Under the pieces are notes generated by a model. The model made no database searches. It saw nothing but the letters and a program-made list of their open reading frames with translations, and was not told the origin of the DNA. A stretch of DNA of 64,000 bases, taken from Clostridia bacterium. Its GTDB lineage: Bacteria > Bacillota > Clostridia > Oscillospirales > CAG-382. Shown here one piece after another: positions 18,561 to 27,502 of the stretch (its first letter is position 1; every line of letters begins with the position of its first letter). The DNA lies in NCBI GenBank assembly GCA_017521025.1, contig JAFXEB010000016.1:62001-126000 (forward strand). Reading direction: 5' to 3'. A program made the position numbers and the translations under genes.

Positions 18561-19847
18561 ATGGAAAAAATTATTATAAACGGCGGTAAGCCTCTTTACG
18601 GTACTATCGAGGTGGGCGGTATGAAAAACTCCTCCCTCCCCATCCTTTTCGGTACCGTTCTTGTAAGCGGCGACTGTGTAATAGAAAACCTCCCTCCTAT
18701 AGATGACGTTTTTGCCGCCCTTTCTATATTAAAGGCAATGGGTGCCCGTGTGCGTATGCTGGACGCTACTACGGTTGAGATAAATACAGACGGTATTCTC
18801 TGCGGCAGTGCCCCCTATGAGCAGGCACGCCATATGCGTGGCTCCTATTATCTTGCGGGTGCTGAGCTTGGCCGTTTCGGCAGGACCCATGTTGCCCTCC
18901 CGGGCGGCTGTGACTTCGGTCAGCGTCCTATCGACCAGCACGTAAAGGGCTTTGAGATGCTGGGTGCCACCGTCCACGTGGAGAACGGCTATATCAATGC
19001 CGAGGCGGACGGGGTTATGAAGGGCGCCTCCGTGTATATGGACGTGGTATCTGTAGGCGCAACCATAAATATCATCCTTGCGGCTGTCCTTGCCGACGGT
19101 GTCACCACTATCGACAACGCCGCCCGTGAGCCTCATATAGTAGACCTTGCAAACTTTCTTAACGCCTGCGGTGCCGATATAGCAGGTGCGGGCACCGACG
19201 TTATCCGTATAAAGGGCGTAAGCTCTCTCCATGGCGTGACCTACGGTGTTATCCCCGATATGATCGAGGCAGGCACCTATATGATAGCCGCCGCCGCAAC
19301 GGGCGGTAAGCTCACCGTAAGCAACGTTATCCCAAAGCATCTTGAGTCGGTAACGGCAAAGCTTTTGGAGATGGGCGCAGTGGTGGAGGAGTATGACAGC
19401 TCCGTGGTAGTCTCCGCTCCCAACCCACTTACAAGGGTCAACGTAAAGACCCAGCCTTACCCCGGCTTCCCCACGGATATGAACCCTCAGATGTGCGTGC
19501 TTATGTGCCTTGCCGACGGCGTTTCCATGATGCGTGAGGGCGTGTGGGATAACCGTTTCCGCTATGTTAAAGAGCTTGTGCGTATGGGCGCAGATATCAC
19601 TGTGGAGCCCAAGGTGGCAATAGTCCGTGGCAGGACCCCCTTCAAGGGTGCGGCTGTCAAGGCTGTTGACCTCAGGGCAGGCGCCGCCGTGGTAATAGCA
19701 GGTCTTGCCGCCGAGGGCGTGACCGAGATAAGCGATATCTATCATATCGAGCGTGGCTACGAGAATATTGTGGAAAAGCTTCGTGCCGTGGGTGCCGATA
19801 TCCAAAAGGTCACCGTCAGCGACGACCCTCGCTTTGCCGCAGTATAA
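18561..19847 (+). CDS. murA: UDP-N-acetylglucosamine 1-carboxyvinyltransferase
   Basis: First committed step of peptidoglycan synthesis: transfers enolpyruvate from PEP to UDP-GlcNAc in the cytoplasm. The 428 residues match the family length. The substrate-binding start INGGKPLYGTIEVGGMKNSS and the PEP-site loop PGGCDFGQRP are present, with catalytic Cys117, so fosfomycin sensitivity would be expected. The frame stays open upstream to 18294, but the consensus promoter at 18471-18499 and the AAAGGTG site (18546-18552) fix ATG 18561 as the start. Confidence 0.96.
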   Translation: MEKIIINGGKPLYGTIEVGGMKNSSLPILFGTVLVSGDCVIENLPPIDDVFAALSILKAMGARVRMLDATTVEINTDGILCGSAPYEQARHMRGSYYLAGAELGRFGRTHVALPGGCDFGQRPIDQHVKGFEMLGATVHVENGYINAEADGVMKGASVYMDVVSVGATINIILAAVLADGVTTIDNAAREPHIVDLANFLNACGADIAGAGTDVIRIKGVSSLHGVTYGVIPDMIEAGTYMIAAAATGGKLTVSNVIPKHLESVTAKLLEMGAVVEEYDSSVVVSAPNPLTRVNVKTQPYPGFPTDMNPQMCVLMCLADGVSMMREGVWDNRFRYVKELVRMGADITVEPKVAIVRGRTPFKGAAVKAVDLRAGAAVVIAGLAAEGVTEISDIYHIERGYENIVEKLRAVGADIQKVTVSDDPRFAAV

Positions 19848-20009
19848 GCGCCTTGCCTTTGTGTTAAGATAATGGGCAGATTATCACGGCGATATGCTGT
19901 GGCGGTCAAAAAAAGTGCCTTTTGATATGGGTGGGCTATCCCGATGGATACGTGCGCAACCAAACCGCCCTCCCCTCCGGGTGAGGACAGATATAATTCA
20001 AAGCTATGT

Positions 20010-20068
20010 AACAAGCCGTTTGCACCTATGCAGACGGCTTTACCTATGCAGACGGCTTTGTTTTTTTG
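20010..20068 (+). terminator. murA terminator with duplicated arm
   Basis: AAGCCGT pairs with ACGGCTT at 20034-20040 or with a second copy at 20051-20058. The second copy is followed by seven T. CCTATGCAGACGGCTTT occurs twice in tandem here. Confidence 0.65.
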
Positions 20069-20910
20069 CTAAAGCATAGCTTTCAGAAGAAGCGCCCCAA
20101 AGCCTTCTCCTTCGAGGAGAAGGGGGACCGACGGGAACGTCGGTGGATGAGGTGTAGCCGTCCGCAGACGGCGTAACCGTTTACATAGCGATAAGCAGAA
20201 ATATATCGGAAACGGGCGCATCCTACACCTCATCCGTCACCTGCGGTGACACCTTCCCCTCAAGGGGAAGGCTTATTCTTTGTTTCCTCTTAATTGAGAA
20301 GCATTTGAGACAGCCCGTTTTTGCGCTTTGGTGTAATACGTCAAATTTAAAGAAGGCTTCTCCGTCAAGCTTTTTTGCTAAAGCATAGCTTTCAGAAGAA
20401 GCGCCCCAAAGCCTTCTCCTTTGAGGAGAAGGGGGGACCGACGGGAACGTCGGTGGATGAGGTGTAGCCGTCCGCAGACGGCGTAACCGTTTACATAGCG
20501 ATAAGCAGAAATATATCGGAGACGGGCGCATCCTACACCTCATCCGTCACCTGCGGTGACACCTTCCCCTCAAGGGGAAGGCTTATTCTTTGTTTCCTCT
20601 TAATTGAAAAGCATTTGAGACAGCCCGTTTTTGCGCTTTGGTGTAATACGTCAAATTTAAAGAAGGCTTCTCCGTCAAGCTTTTTTGCTAAAGCATAGCT
20701 TTCAGAAGAAGCACTCCAAAGCCTTCTCCTTCGAGGAGAAGGGGGACCGACGGGAACGTCGGTGGATGAGGTGTAGCCGTCCGCAGACGGCGTAACCGTT
20801 TACATAGCGATAAGCAGAAATATATCGGAGACGGGCGCATCTTACACCTCATCCGTCACCTGCGGTGACACCTTCCCCTCAAGGGGAAGGCTTATTCTTT
20901 GTTTCCTCTT
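20061..20910. repeat. Three tandem units of about 310 bp, each with a foldback element
   Basis: Unit starts (AAAGCATAGC) fall at 20071, 20380 and 20690, giving periods of 309 and 310. Each unit contains a 171-bp foldback element: 20102-20272, 20411-20582 and 20721-20891. Each begins with a CCTTCTCC/GGAGAAGG hairpin and GGATGAGGTGTA, and ends with TACACCTCATCC and a CCTTCCCC/GGGGAAGG hairpin, so the two halves are inverted. The spacer of about 140 bp between elements is also repeated, except after the last. No protein is encoded. Confidence 0.92.
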
Positions 20911-20933
20911 ACCGTAAAGCTCTGCTATGTAAC

Positions 20934-21767
20934 TCAAACAGTCCTTTTCGCCTTTACCCTTTTCGCTATACGGTGGCAAACCATATATATAAGCACCATT
21001 ATATATGCGGCAAGGGAGAAGCCGACTACGTAGATGATAAGGCTTAGAGGATAGGGCACCACCGCCTGTACCGAGCTGTATACGGGCAGGCTGGGGGCGC
21101 AGTAGGGGCTTACGTAAAACATATTGAATTCCTCGGTGGCGAGCAGACCGCTTGCGTGGGCGATCTCGTTCATGATACAAGCCAAAGCCACCGCCGTGCC
21201 AAACACGGGCATAGCCTTGAACACCGCAGAATGGTCGGGTGCTACGTAGCCGCTGTGGAGAAGCATCACGCCTACGGGTATCATAGAGGCGTGGCAGAAC
21301 ATAGTCTCGATATTAACGCCTATGGTGCCCACAAACACGGTGGTAGGCATAAGCATTACTATAAAGCCTGCAAAAATAGAGTAGCTCGCCAGAAACGCCA
21401 TAAGTCCTCTGTGTACTCTGCCCCTTTTGAAAAAGCCCGTAAGCACTCCTGCCAGCATGGGCATAGAGCAGAACTGGAAAGGGAAGGCGTACCACTGGTA
21501 ATCCCCCGTCAGGGTGCCGTCATTAAGCTCGAAGGTGAACACTATCTGCTTGTAAAGCTCAAGCAGTGCGCAGATAACGGCGGTAACCAAAACTATGCGG
21601 CGGACGAGAGCGCCCTTCTCCTCGCCCTTGCCCTTGCCGACCCATTTACAAAGGAGCACGGTGCCGACCACTGTCAGCGCAAGCCACATAATATGGAACC
21701 AGCCGTAGGGCTCGGGTCTTGTCATTTGCAGGTCAAGTATTTTAAAAACCGATATCAGAAAGTCCAT
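20934..21767 (-). CDS. Multipass membrane protein, probably YwaF/TIGR02206-like
   Basis: A 277-residue protein with about seven TM helices. The early block YGWFHIMWLALTVVG and the central FPFQFCSMPMLAG (about residues 97-109) resemble the YwaF family of Firmicutes integral membrane proteins, whose function is unknown. The start has GAGGAGA 5 nt upstream. It follows the TIR gene by 43 nt on the same strand, so the two may be co-transcribed. Family assignment is from memory of the pattern, not a search. Confidence 0.65.
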   Translation of the reverse strand: MDFLISVFKILDLQMTRPEPYGWFHIMWLALTVVGTVLLCKWVGKGKGEEKGALVRRIVLVTAVICALLELYKQIVFTFELNDGTLTGDYQWYAFPFQFCSMPMLAGVLTGFFKRGRVHRGLMAFLASYSIFAGFIVMLMPTTVFVGTIGVNIETMFCHASMIPVGVMLLHSGYVAPDHSAVFKAMPVFGTAVALACIMNEIAHASGLLATEEFNMFYVSPYCAPSLPVYSSVQAVVPYPLSLIIYVVGFSLAAYIMVLIYMVCHRIAKRVKAKRTV

Positions 21768-21810
21768 AAAAGTCTCCTCAAGTGTTGCTTGCTTTCAATG
21801 GATAAATACT

Positions 21811-22773
21811 CTACTGCTTGTCAGCCGCAGCATCCCACAAAAACTCAAACTCTGTTCTGTACAGGTCAAAGTGGGTATCCGAGGGCTCAAAGTTCTGAGA
21901 GAAATTGCGGTTTATCTTAGGGTTGCCGTAGGTGTAATACTTTACCCTTATGGCGTTCTCCTCAGGCTTTTCCATATGGAAGGCGTAGTATATCCTGAGC
22001 AGTGGGATGTCCGACTCCCTTACCTCCACGTTGGGGTACTGGCTCTCAAAGTCTCGCCAAAGCAGCACCGACTCCTTAAAGGAGGTGTATCTCTTTCGCT
22101 TGTGGCGCATATGCTTACCCAAAAGCTCTGCCGACTCGGGAGTGTTTACTATTATCCTCAGCTTCACCCCTGCGTCAGCCAGATCGGATATAATGTCAAG
22201 GCGGTCGATGTTCTCGTGCCACTCAGACCCTGCGTGGAAGGCAAGGTCTACCCCTTTTATACTTTCCATATCCCTCATGCGGTTGCGGAAAAAGCTGTCT
22301 ATATCCGAAAGGCCGGTGCCGCCCTTGCCTATGCCGAAATTGCCGCCGTTTTCGTTCATGTGCTCTATTACCTTGTTTATGGTGGCATCCAGATACGCAT
22401 AGCTGAGAGGTGCGCCGTTGTAGTTGGGCAAACGCTTTATTCTCTCATCAACGCCGTCATTCCATTTTTCGGGGCACTTAAAGTCCTCACAAATCACGGG
22501 GATAATGTTCTTACCCTCGTCCAGAGCGGCTGTTATCTCCTTGGTCAGCCAATCGCCGCTTTTGCCACAGTCGTCAAGGGCGTTGGGAGACAGCACCAGC
22601 ACAAAGGCAGGACTGTTTTTTATGGCAAGCAGTATTTTATCGTCAAAGGTGCCGCTGTGCAGCTCGTCAAGGTCCATAAAGGCGGTAACGCCCTTAGCCT
22701 TCAGCATCTCCCTGAGAAGCTTTGCTATCGCCGAGCCTGTTTTGCGTCTGTAGCTGATAAAAGCATCGTACAT
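21811..22773 (-). CDS. TIR-domain protein with a PLD-like C-terminal half
   Basis: The N-terminal TIR domain (residues 1-140) has YDAFISYRRK, MDLDELHSGTF and WLTKEI, where E79 is the candidate catalytic glutamate of TIR NAD hydrolases. Bacterial TIR proteins mostly act in antiphage defence or as effectors. The C-terminal half (about 160-320) alternates strand and helix (VDLAFHAGSEW, VKLRIIVNTPES, IPLLRIYYAF), recalling phospholipase D-like ligand domains without an HKD motif. ATG 22773 is preferred over 22824 because AAAGGA sits 9 nt upstream. No cyclase or other defence gene is adjacent. Confidence 0.85.
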   Translation of the reverse strand: MYDAFISYRRKTGSAIAKLLREMLKAKGVTAFMDLDELHSGTFDDKILLAIKNSPAFVLVLSPNALDDCGKSGDWLTKEITAALDEGKNIIPVICEDFKCPEKWNDGVDERIKRLPNYNGAPLSYAYLDATINKVIEHMNENGGNFGIGKGGTGLSDIDSFFRNRMRDMESIKGVDLAFHAGSEWHENIDRLDIISDLADAGVKLRIIVNTPESAELLGKHMRHKRKRYTSFKESVLLWRDFESQYPNVEVRESDIPLLRIYYAFHMEKPEENAIRVKYYTYGNPKINRNFSQNFEPSDTHFDLYRTEFEFLWDAAADKQ

Positions 22774-22934
22774 AAAGCAGTATCCTTTCGTTATACGGTG
22801 CGGCGCACGCCTCTGTGTCGCCATCCGTCTGTTTGATTGTTTTCTACACTATCTTCCCAATTTTATCACTTTACCGCAAAAAATGCAATAGCTTTTTCTA
22901 CGTTGCGCTTTTCTGCCTCGTAAGTAAAAAGCCG

Positions 22935-22963
22935 TTGACTAATTGGCGGTCTTAGGCTATAAT
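22935..22963 (+). promoter_or_regulatory. Sigma-A promoter for malQ
   Basis: TTGACT (22935-22940) and TATAAT (22958-22963), spacer 17 nt, 47 nt before the malQ start. Confidence 0.9.
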
Positions 22964-23010
22964 ATTTACACGGTTTAAGAATAAACGGATATTACAGGTG
23001 GAGTCACATT

Positions 23011-24522
23011 GTGAAAAAAGACCTTAAAAACTTTGGCTTCTCCCATAAATGCGGCATAATAATGCCCGTCAGCTCCTTGCCCTCCCCCTACGGTATAGGC
23101 GGCTTTGGCAAGGGCGCATTCGGCTTTGTGGATTTCCTCGCCGCCACGGGGCAAAAGTGCTGGCAGGTGCTGCCCCTTAACCCTACCTCCTACGGTGACA
23201 GCCCGTATCAGTCTCCTGCCACGCTGGCAGGCAACCCATATTTCATCGACCTCGGTCTGCTGGGTAAGGAGGGGCTTCTGACCCCTGATGAGCTTAAGGC
23301 GTGTGCCGTAGATGCCCCACGGGTAGACTACGGATACCTCTTTAACACCCGATACAGCGTGCTCAGGAAGGCGCACAGCCGTTTCGCTCCCGATGGCGCT
23401 TACAGGGCGTTTTGCAGGAGGGAGAGGGCGTGGCTTGAGGACTACGCCTTGTTTATGGCGCTTAAATGCCGCTACGGGTACGCACCGTGGAGCCAATGGG
23501 GAGAGGAGCACAGGTGCTATGGCACAGCCGTCTCCCACAAGGACGAGTATTCGAAAGAAATGGACTTCTGGCGGTTTGTGCAGTACAAGTTTCACAGTCA
23601 GTGGCAGGCTGTCCGTGACTACGCCCACAGTAAGGGGATAGTCATTATCGGCGATATGCCCATTTACGTGGCTTATGACAGTATGGACCTGTGGCGCTCT
23701 CCCGAGCAGTTTATGCTTGACAGCGATCTCAGACCTACCGCCGTGGCAGGCTGTCCGCCCGACGGCTTTTCTCCCGACGGACAGCGATGGGGCAACCCTC
23801 TTTACGATTGGGACGCTATGGAAAAGGACGGCTTTGGCTGGTGGATACAGCGTATCAAGCGCTGCTTTGCGCTGTACGATATAATGCGTATCGACCATTT
23901 CCGTGGCTTTGCAGGCTATTTTGCCATCCCCTCCGAGGATGAAAATGCAAGGCGTGGCGAGTGGCGTGCGGCAAAGGGCAGAGAGCTTTTTGACACAGTG
24001 GCAAGGCTTATGCCCGGGGCGAGGATAATAGCCGAGGACCTTGGCTTTATCACCGATGACGTTCGAGAGCTGCTTGCCCACACGGGCTTTCCGGGAATGA
24101 AGGATATGCAGTTTGCCTTTTTTGACGAGGACAGCGAGTTTTTGCCCCGTACCTACACTACAGATAACTGCGTGGTATATGCCGCATCTCAGGATACGGA
24201 CAGGCTGAAAAGCTGGTACAGGGGGCTTAGCGGCGAGACCCTTGCAAGGTTCAACAGAGAGTGCCCAAGGGTGAAGGGGCAAAGCGGCGTTTACAGGGTG
24301 ATAGAGTTCTGTATGCGCAGCCGTGCCAATCTATGTATGGTGCCTATGCAGGACTACCTTGAGCTTGACAACGCCGCAGGCAGGATGAACACCCCCGCCG
24401 TTGCCGAGGGCAACTGGGCGTGGCGTGTGTCACCACGGTATGCCACTGCGGCTCTTAAGGCAAAGGTGCTGGATATGGCTACCCGCACGGGCAGAAATAT
24501 GCAGGTCAATAAGAAACAGTAA
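23011..24522 (+). CDS. malQ: 4-alpha-glucanotransferase (amylomaltase)
   Basis: Cytoplasmic GH77 enzyme that disproportionates maltodextrins, releasing glucose and making longer chains for phosphorylase. The 503 residues are full length. The nucleophile region IMRIDHFRGF, acid/base IIAEDLGFI, an early SSLPSPYGIGGFG and the late MPMQDYL-type block (VPMQDYLELDN) with MNTP are all present. GTG 23011 is used, with AGGTGGAG about 8 nt upstream. It heads the starch locus; the pullulanase gene begins 31 nt after its stop. Confidence 0.96.
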   Translation: MKKDLKNFGFSHKCGIIMPVSSLPSPYGIGGFGKGAFGFVDFLAATGQKCWQVLPLNPTSYGDSPYQSPATLAGNPYFIDLGLLGKEGLLTPDELKACAVDAPRVDYGYLFNTRYSVLRKAHSRFAPDGAYRAFCRRERAWLEDYALFMALKCRYGYAPWSQWGEEHRCYGTAVSHKDEYSKEMDFWRFVQYKFHSQWQAVRDYAHSKGIVIIGDMPIYVAYDSMDLWRSPEQFMLDSDLRPTAVAGCPPDGFSPDGQRWGNPLYDWDAMEKDGFGWWIQRIKRCFALYDIMRIDHFRGFAGYFAIPSEDENARRGEWRAAKGRELFDTVARLMPGARIIAEDLGFITDDVRELLAHTGFPGMKDMQFAFFDEDSEFLPRTYTTDNCVVYAASQDTDRLKSWYRGLSGETLARFNRECPRVKGQSGVYRVIEFCMRSRANLCMVPMQDYLELDNAAGRMNTPAVAEGNWAWRVSPRYATAALKAKVLDMATRTGRNMQVNKKQ

Positions 24523-24553
24523 AGTATTGAGATATTTAAGGAGAGGTAATTTT

Positions 24554-27208
24554 ATGAAGACGAAAAAACTGCTAAACATTACAACAGCTTTGCTTTTGGT
24601 GCTTTGTATGGCGCTTACCGCACTTACTGCCTGCGGCGGTGAGGGCGGCGACTCATCCTCAGACTCCTCAGCCGATAGCAGTGAGGGCGGCTACATTATA
24701 CCCGAGGATGAATATACCGTTCCCAAGGAGGAGGGGCATAACCAGATAACCTTCTATTGGTCTTACCCCGGCGTTATAGAAAACGCTGACGTATGGGTAT
24801 GGTGGGACGGCAAGGAGGGTAGCGGCTACCTCTTGCACGAATGTGACTACGGCGCAAAGGCGGTTATCAACGTGCCCGAGGGGATAGAGCAGGTAGGCTT
24901 TATCGTTCGCCGTGACTGCTCCGAACCCGGCGGCTCCTCCTGGGGCAACGCCACCAAGGACTACTCTGAAGACCGCTTCGCAGTCCTTGAGGGAACAGAC
25001 ACCTTTATATACCTGAAAAGCGGCGATTCAGCGCAGTATACCAGCAATGACGGAGGTAAAACCTTGGAGATGATAAAGAAATTCTCCCTTGCGGGGATGA
25101 AGGATTTTCATACCATCAAATACAGCCTTACGCCCAAAACGCTTATAGAAAAGTATTCTCAGGTCAAGGTATACGAGGGCGATAAGGAGCTTACCGTTAT
25201 CGAGCTCAGCAGCATCGGTAAAGAAAGCGTAAACGGTACCATAGTGGTAGACGAGACCCTTGATATATCCAAGGCTTACGAGGTGGAGATAGAGGGCTAC
25301 GGCAGAAAGGCTGTAGTGCCCACCGAGATATTCGACAGCTCTGATTTCGCAGAGAATTATCACTATAACGGCGACGACCTTGGCGCAGTGATAAATGGGG
25401 ACAGCACCACCTTCAAGGTATGGGCGCCCACCGCATCGGCTGTAGTGCTTAACCTGTATTCCGCAGGCAACGGTGATGCCCATATAAAGGACGTCAATAT
25501 GGTGAAGGGCGACAAGGGCGTGTGGTCTCACACCGAAAAGTGCGGCCACGGCACCTACTACACCTATACCGTGACCACCTCTGTGGGTACTCAGACTGCG
25601 CCCGACCCCTATGCAAAATCGGCAGGTCTCAACGGTGACAGAAGCATGGTAATAGACCTTTCCCTCACCGACCCCGAGGGCTGGAACGGTGAGTTTGAGC
25701 CTGATATTGACTCCTATACCGATGCGGTAATATGGGAGGTTCACGTCCGTGACTTCAGCAACAAGATAGAGGCATCAAGGTACAAGGGTAAGTACCTTGC
25801 CTTTACCGAGACAGGGCTTAAAAACAGCAAGGGTGCGGCTGTGGGCGTCGATTATCTAAAGGAGCTTGGGGTTACCCACGTTCATCTGCTTCCCGTATAC
25901 GATTACGCTACGGTAAACGAGGCAGACCCCGACAGTGGCTTTAACTGGGGCTACGACCCTAAGAACTATAACGTGCCCGAGGGCAGCTACAGCACTGACC
26001 CCTATAACGGTGAGGTGAGGGTGAAGGAGTATAAGCAGATGGTGCAGGCGCTCCATAACGCAGGCATCGGCGTTATAATGGACGTGGTGTACAACCACAC
26101 CTATGACGCCAACAGCTCCTTTAACAGGATAGTGCCTTATTATTACTACAGATACACCGCTACGGGTGCCAACTCCAGCGCCAGCGGCTGCGGGAACGAT
26201 ACCGCATCCGAGCGCTATATGTTCGGCAAATTTATGGTTGACAGCGTAAGCTACTGGGCAGAGGAGTATGACCTTGACGGCTTCCGCTTTGACCTGATGG
26301 GTCTCCATGACCTTGAGACTATGAAGGATGTAGAGGCGGCAGTCCACGCCATAAACCCCAAGGCTTTGATATACGGTGAGGGCTGGACTATGGGTGCTAC
26401 CATCGACGGCAGTGCTCAGGCAAATCAGGGCAACATCAGCAAGGTGCCCGTAAGCGAGGGCGCTATAGGCAGCATCGCAGTGTTCAATGATGCTATCCGT
26501 GACGGTCTTAAGGGCAGCGTGTTCACCCACACCTCAAAGGGCTATATCAGCGGCGCCTACGCAGGCAACGCCGATAAGGTCAAGTTCGGTATAATGGGCG
26601 GTAAGGGCAACGCCGCAGGCTGGCAGGTAAACGGCGCTATGGTCATCAACTATATGAGCGCCCACGATAACCATAGCCTTTGGGATAAGCTCGCTATCTC
26701 CAACCCCGACAACACCGTTGAGGAGCGTATGGCTATGAACCGCCTTGGCGCCGCTATACTGATGGTGTCTCAGGGCACCCCTTTTATGCAGGCAGGTGAG
26801 GAGATGTTGCGTACCAAGAACGGCGACGAAAACAGCTACAAATCCTCTGACGCAGTGAATAACATTGATTGGGATGTACTGTACGAGGGCTCCGACCAGA
26901 TGAAGATGGCAGAGTACTACGCAGGTCTTATCGAGATGCGCCGTGCAAACGACATCTTCACCGCTCCCGGCAACGTTGCCGTAAGCTTCGAGGATCTGGC
27001 AGGCGGCGGCATGGCAGTCCATTATGATGACCATAAGGGCGGAAAGGCACTTGTGCTCATCAATCCCACGGAAAGCGCCGACAGCTACACCCTTCAGGGT
27101 GAATGGAGGCTTCTTGCCACGGGCACCGAGGCAGGCAGCGAGACTATTGCTACCGAAAGCGGCGAGGCGATAATTGAAGCGTTTAGTGTAAGAGTTTACG
27201 TTAAATAA
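24554..27208 (+). CDS. Type I pullulanase, surface lipoprotein
   Basis: Cleaves alpha-1,6 bonds of pullulan and branched starch at the cell surface. A lipoprotein signal ends in LTAC (cysteine about residue 27). A Ser/Asp linker leads to a CBM41-like module (about 60-165; ITFYWSYPG, WVWWDGKEG). A beta domain, then a CBM48-like module (about 275-370; TTFKVWAPTAS) follow. The GH13 catalytic domain has FNWGYDPKNY (type I pullulanase motif), MDVVYNHT, GFRFDLMG (nucleophile Asp about 579), YGEGW (acid/base Glu about 607) and SAHDNHS. ATG 24554, with AAGGAGAGG upstream, is preferred to an earlier in-frame start inside malQ. The product is 884 residues. Confidence 0.94.
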   Translation: MKTKKLLNITTALLLVLCMALTALTACGGEGGDSSSDSSADSSEGGYIIPEDEYTVPKEEGHNQITFYWSYPGVIENADVWVWWDGKEGSGYLLHECDYGAKAVINVPEGIEQVGFIVRRDCSEPGGSSWGNATKDYSEDRFAVLEGTDTFIYLKSGDSAQYTSNDGGKTLEMIKKFSLAGMKDFHTIKYSLTPKTLIEKYSQVKVYEGDKELTVIELSSIGKESVNGTIVVDETLDISKAYEVEIEGYGRKAVVPTEIFDSSDFAENYHYNGDDLGAVINGDSTTFKVWAPTASAVVLNLYSAGNGDAHIKDVNMVKGDKGVWSHTEKCGHGTYYTYTVTTSVGTQTAPDPYAKSAGLNGDRSMVIDLSLTDPEGWNGEFEPDIDSYTDAVIWEVHVRDFSNKIEASRYKGKYLAFTETGLKNSKGAAVGVDYLKELGVTHVHLLPVYDYATVNEADPDSGFNWGYDPKNYNVPEGSYSTDPYNGEVRVKEYKQMVQALHNAGIGVIMDVVYNHTYDANSSFNRIVPYYYYRYTATGANSSASGCGNDTASERYMFGKFMVDSVSYWAEEYDLDGFRFDLMGLHDLETMKDVEAAVHAINPKALIYGEGWTMGATIDGSAQANQGNISKVPVSEGAIGSIAVFNDAIRDGLKGSVFTHTSKGYISGAYAGNADKVKFGIMGGKGNAAGWQVNGAMVINYMSAHDNHSLWDKLAISNPDNTVEERMAMNRLGAAILMVSQGTPFMQAGEEMLRTKNGDENSYKSSDAVNNIDWDVLYEGSDQMKMAEYYAGLIEMRRANDIFTAPGNVAVSFEDLAGGGMAVHYDDHKGGKALVLINPTESADSYTLQGEWRLLATGTEAGSETIATESGEAIIEAFSVRVYVK

Positions 27209-27226
27209 AGCTCAAAATAACAAGCT

Positions 27227-27254
27227 AAAGCGGGGCGTGGACGCTCCGCTTTTG
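27227..27254 (+). terminator. Terminator after the pullulanase gene
   Basis: AAAGCGG...CCGCTTTT hairpin, 18 nt after the stop. It separates malQ-pullulanase from the transporter operon, which has its own promoter. Confidence 0.75.
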
Positions 27255-27354
27255 CTTGCGATGACAAGCTCGCACGAAAGCAAATATTTATTCGCAAAAT
27301 GCACAAAATAGCTGAGTGAGATTTGTAAAATAGGTAAAAGAGAGCAAATCGCTA

Positions 27355-27383
27355 TTGACTTATTGATGATAATGTAGTAAAAT
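27355..27383 (+). promoter_or_regulatory. Promoter of the maltodextrin transporter operon
   Basis: TTGACT (27355-27360) and TAAAAT (27378-27383), spacer 17 nt. The first transcribed bases would be near 27390, at the foot of the leader hairpin. Confidence 0.8.
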
Positions 27384-27388
27384 TCCTT

Positions 27389-27502
27389 GAGAGGAAAAAC
27401 ATGGGTCCATGCGTTGCGTGGGTTCAGCCTCTTTTTGTTGTGGGCAAATATGCCACAATAGGTCAATTCTATAAAATTATTTTGGGAGGTTGTTCAAAAT
27501 GA
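27389..27502 (+). promoter_or_regulatory. Structured leader with a 33-codon open frame
   Basis: AGAGG (27390-27394) pairs with CCTCT (27428-27432 region), followed by TTTTG, enclosing an inner CCATGC/GCGTGG hairpin. This sits at the 5' end of the mRNA and looks like either a stabilising 5' stem or an attenuator. An open frame begins at ATG 27401, 6 nt after GAGAGG, encodes 33 residues (MGPCVAWVQPLF...) and ends in ATGA overlapping the lipoprotein start. Whether it is translated is unknown. Confidence 0.45.
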
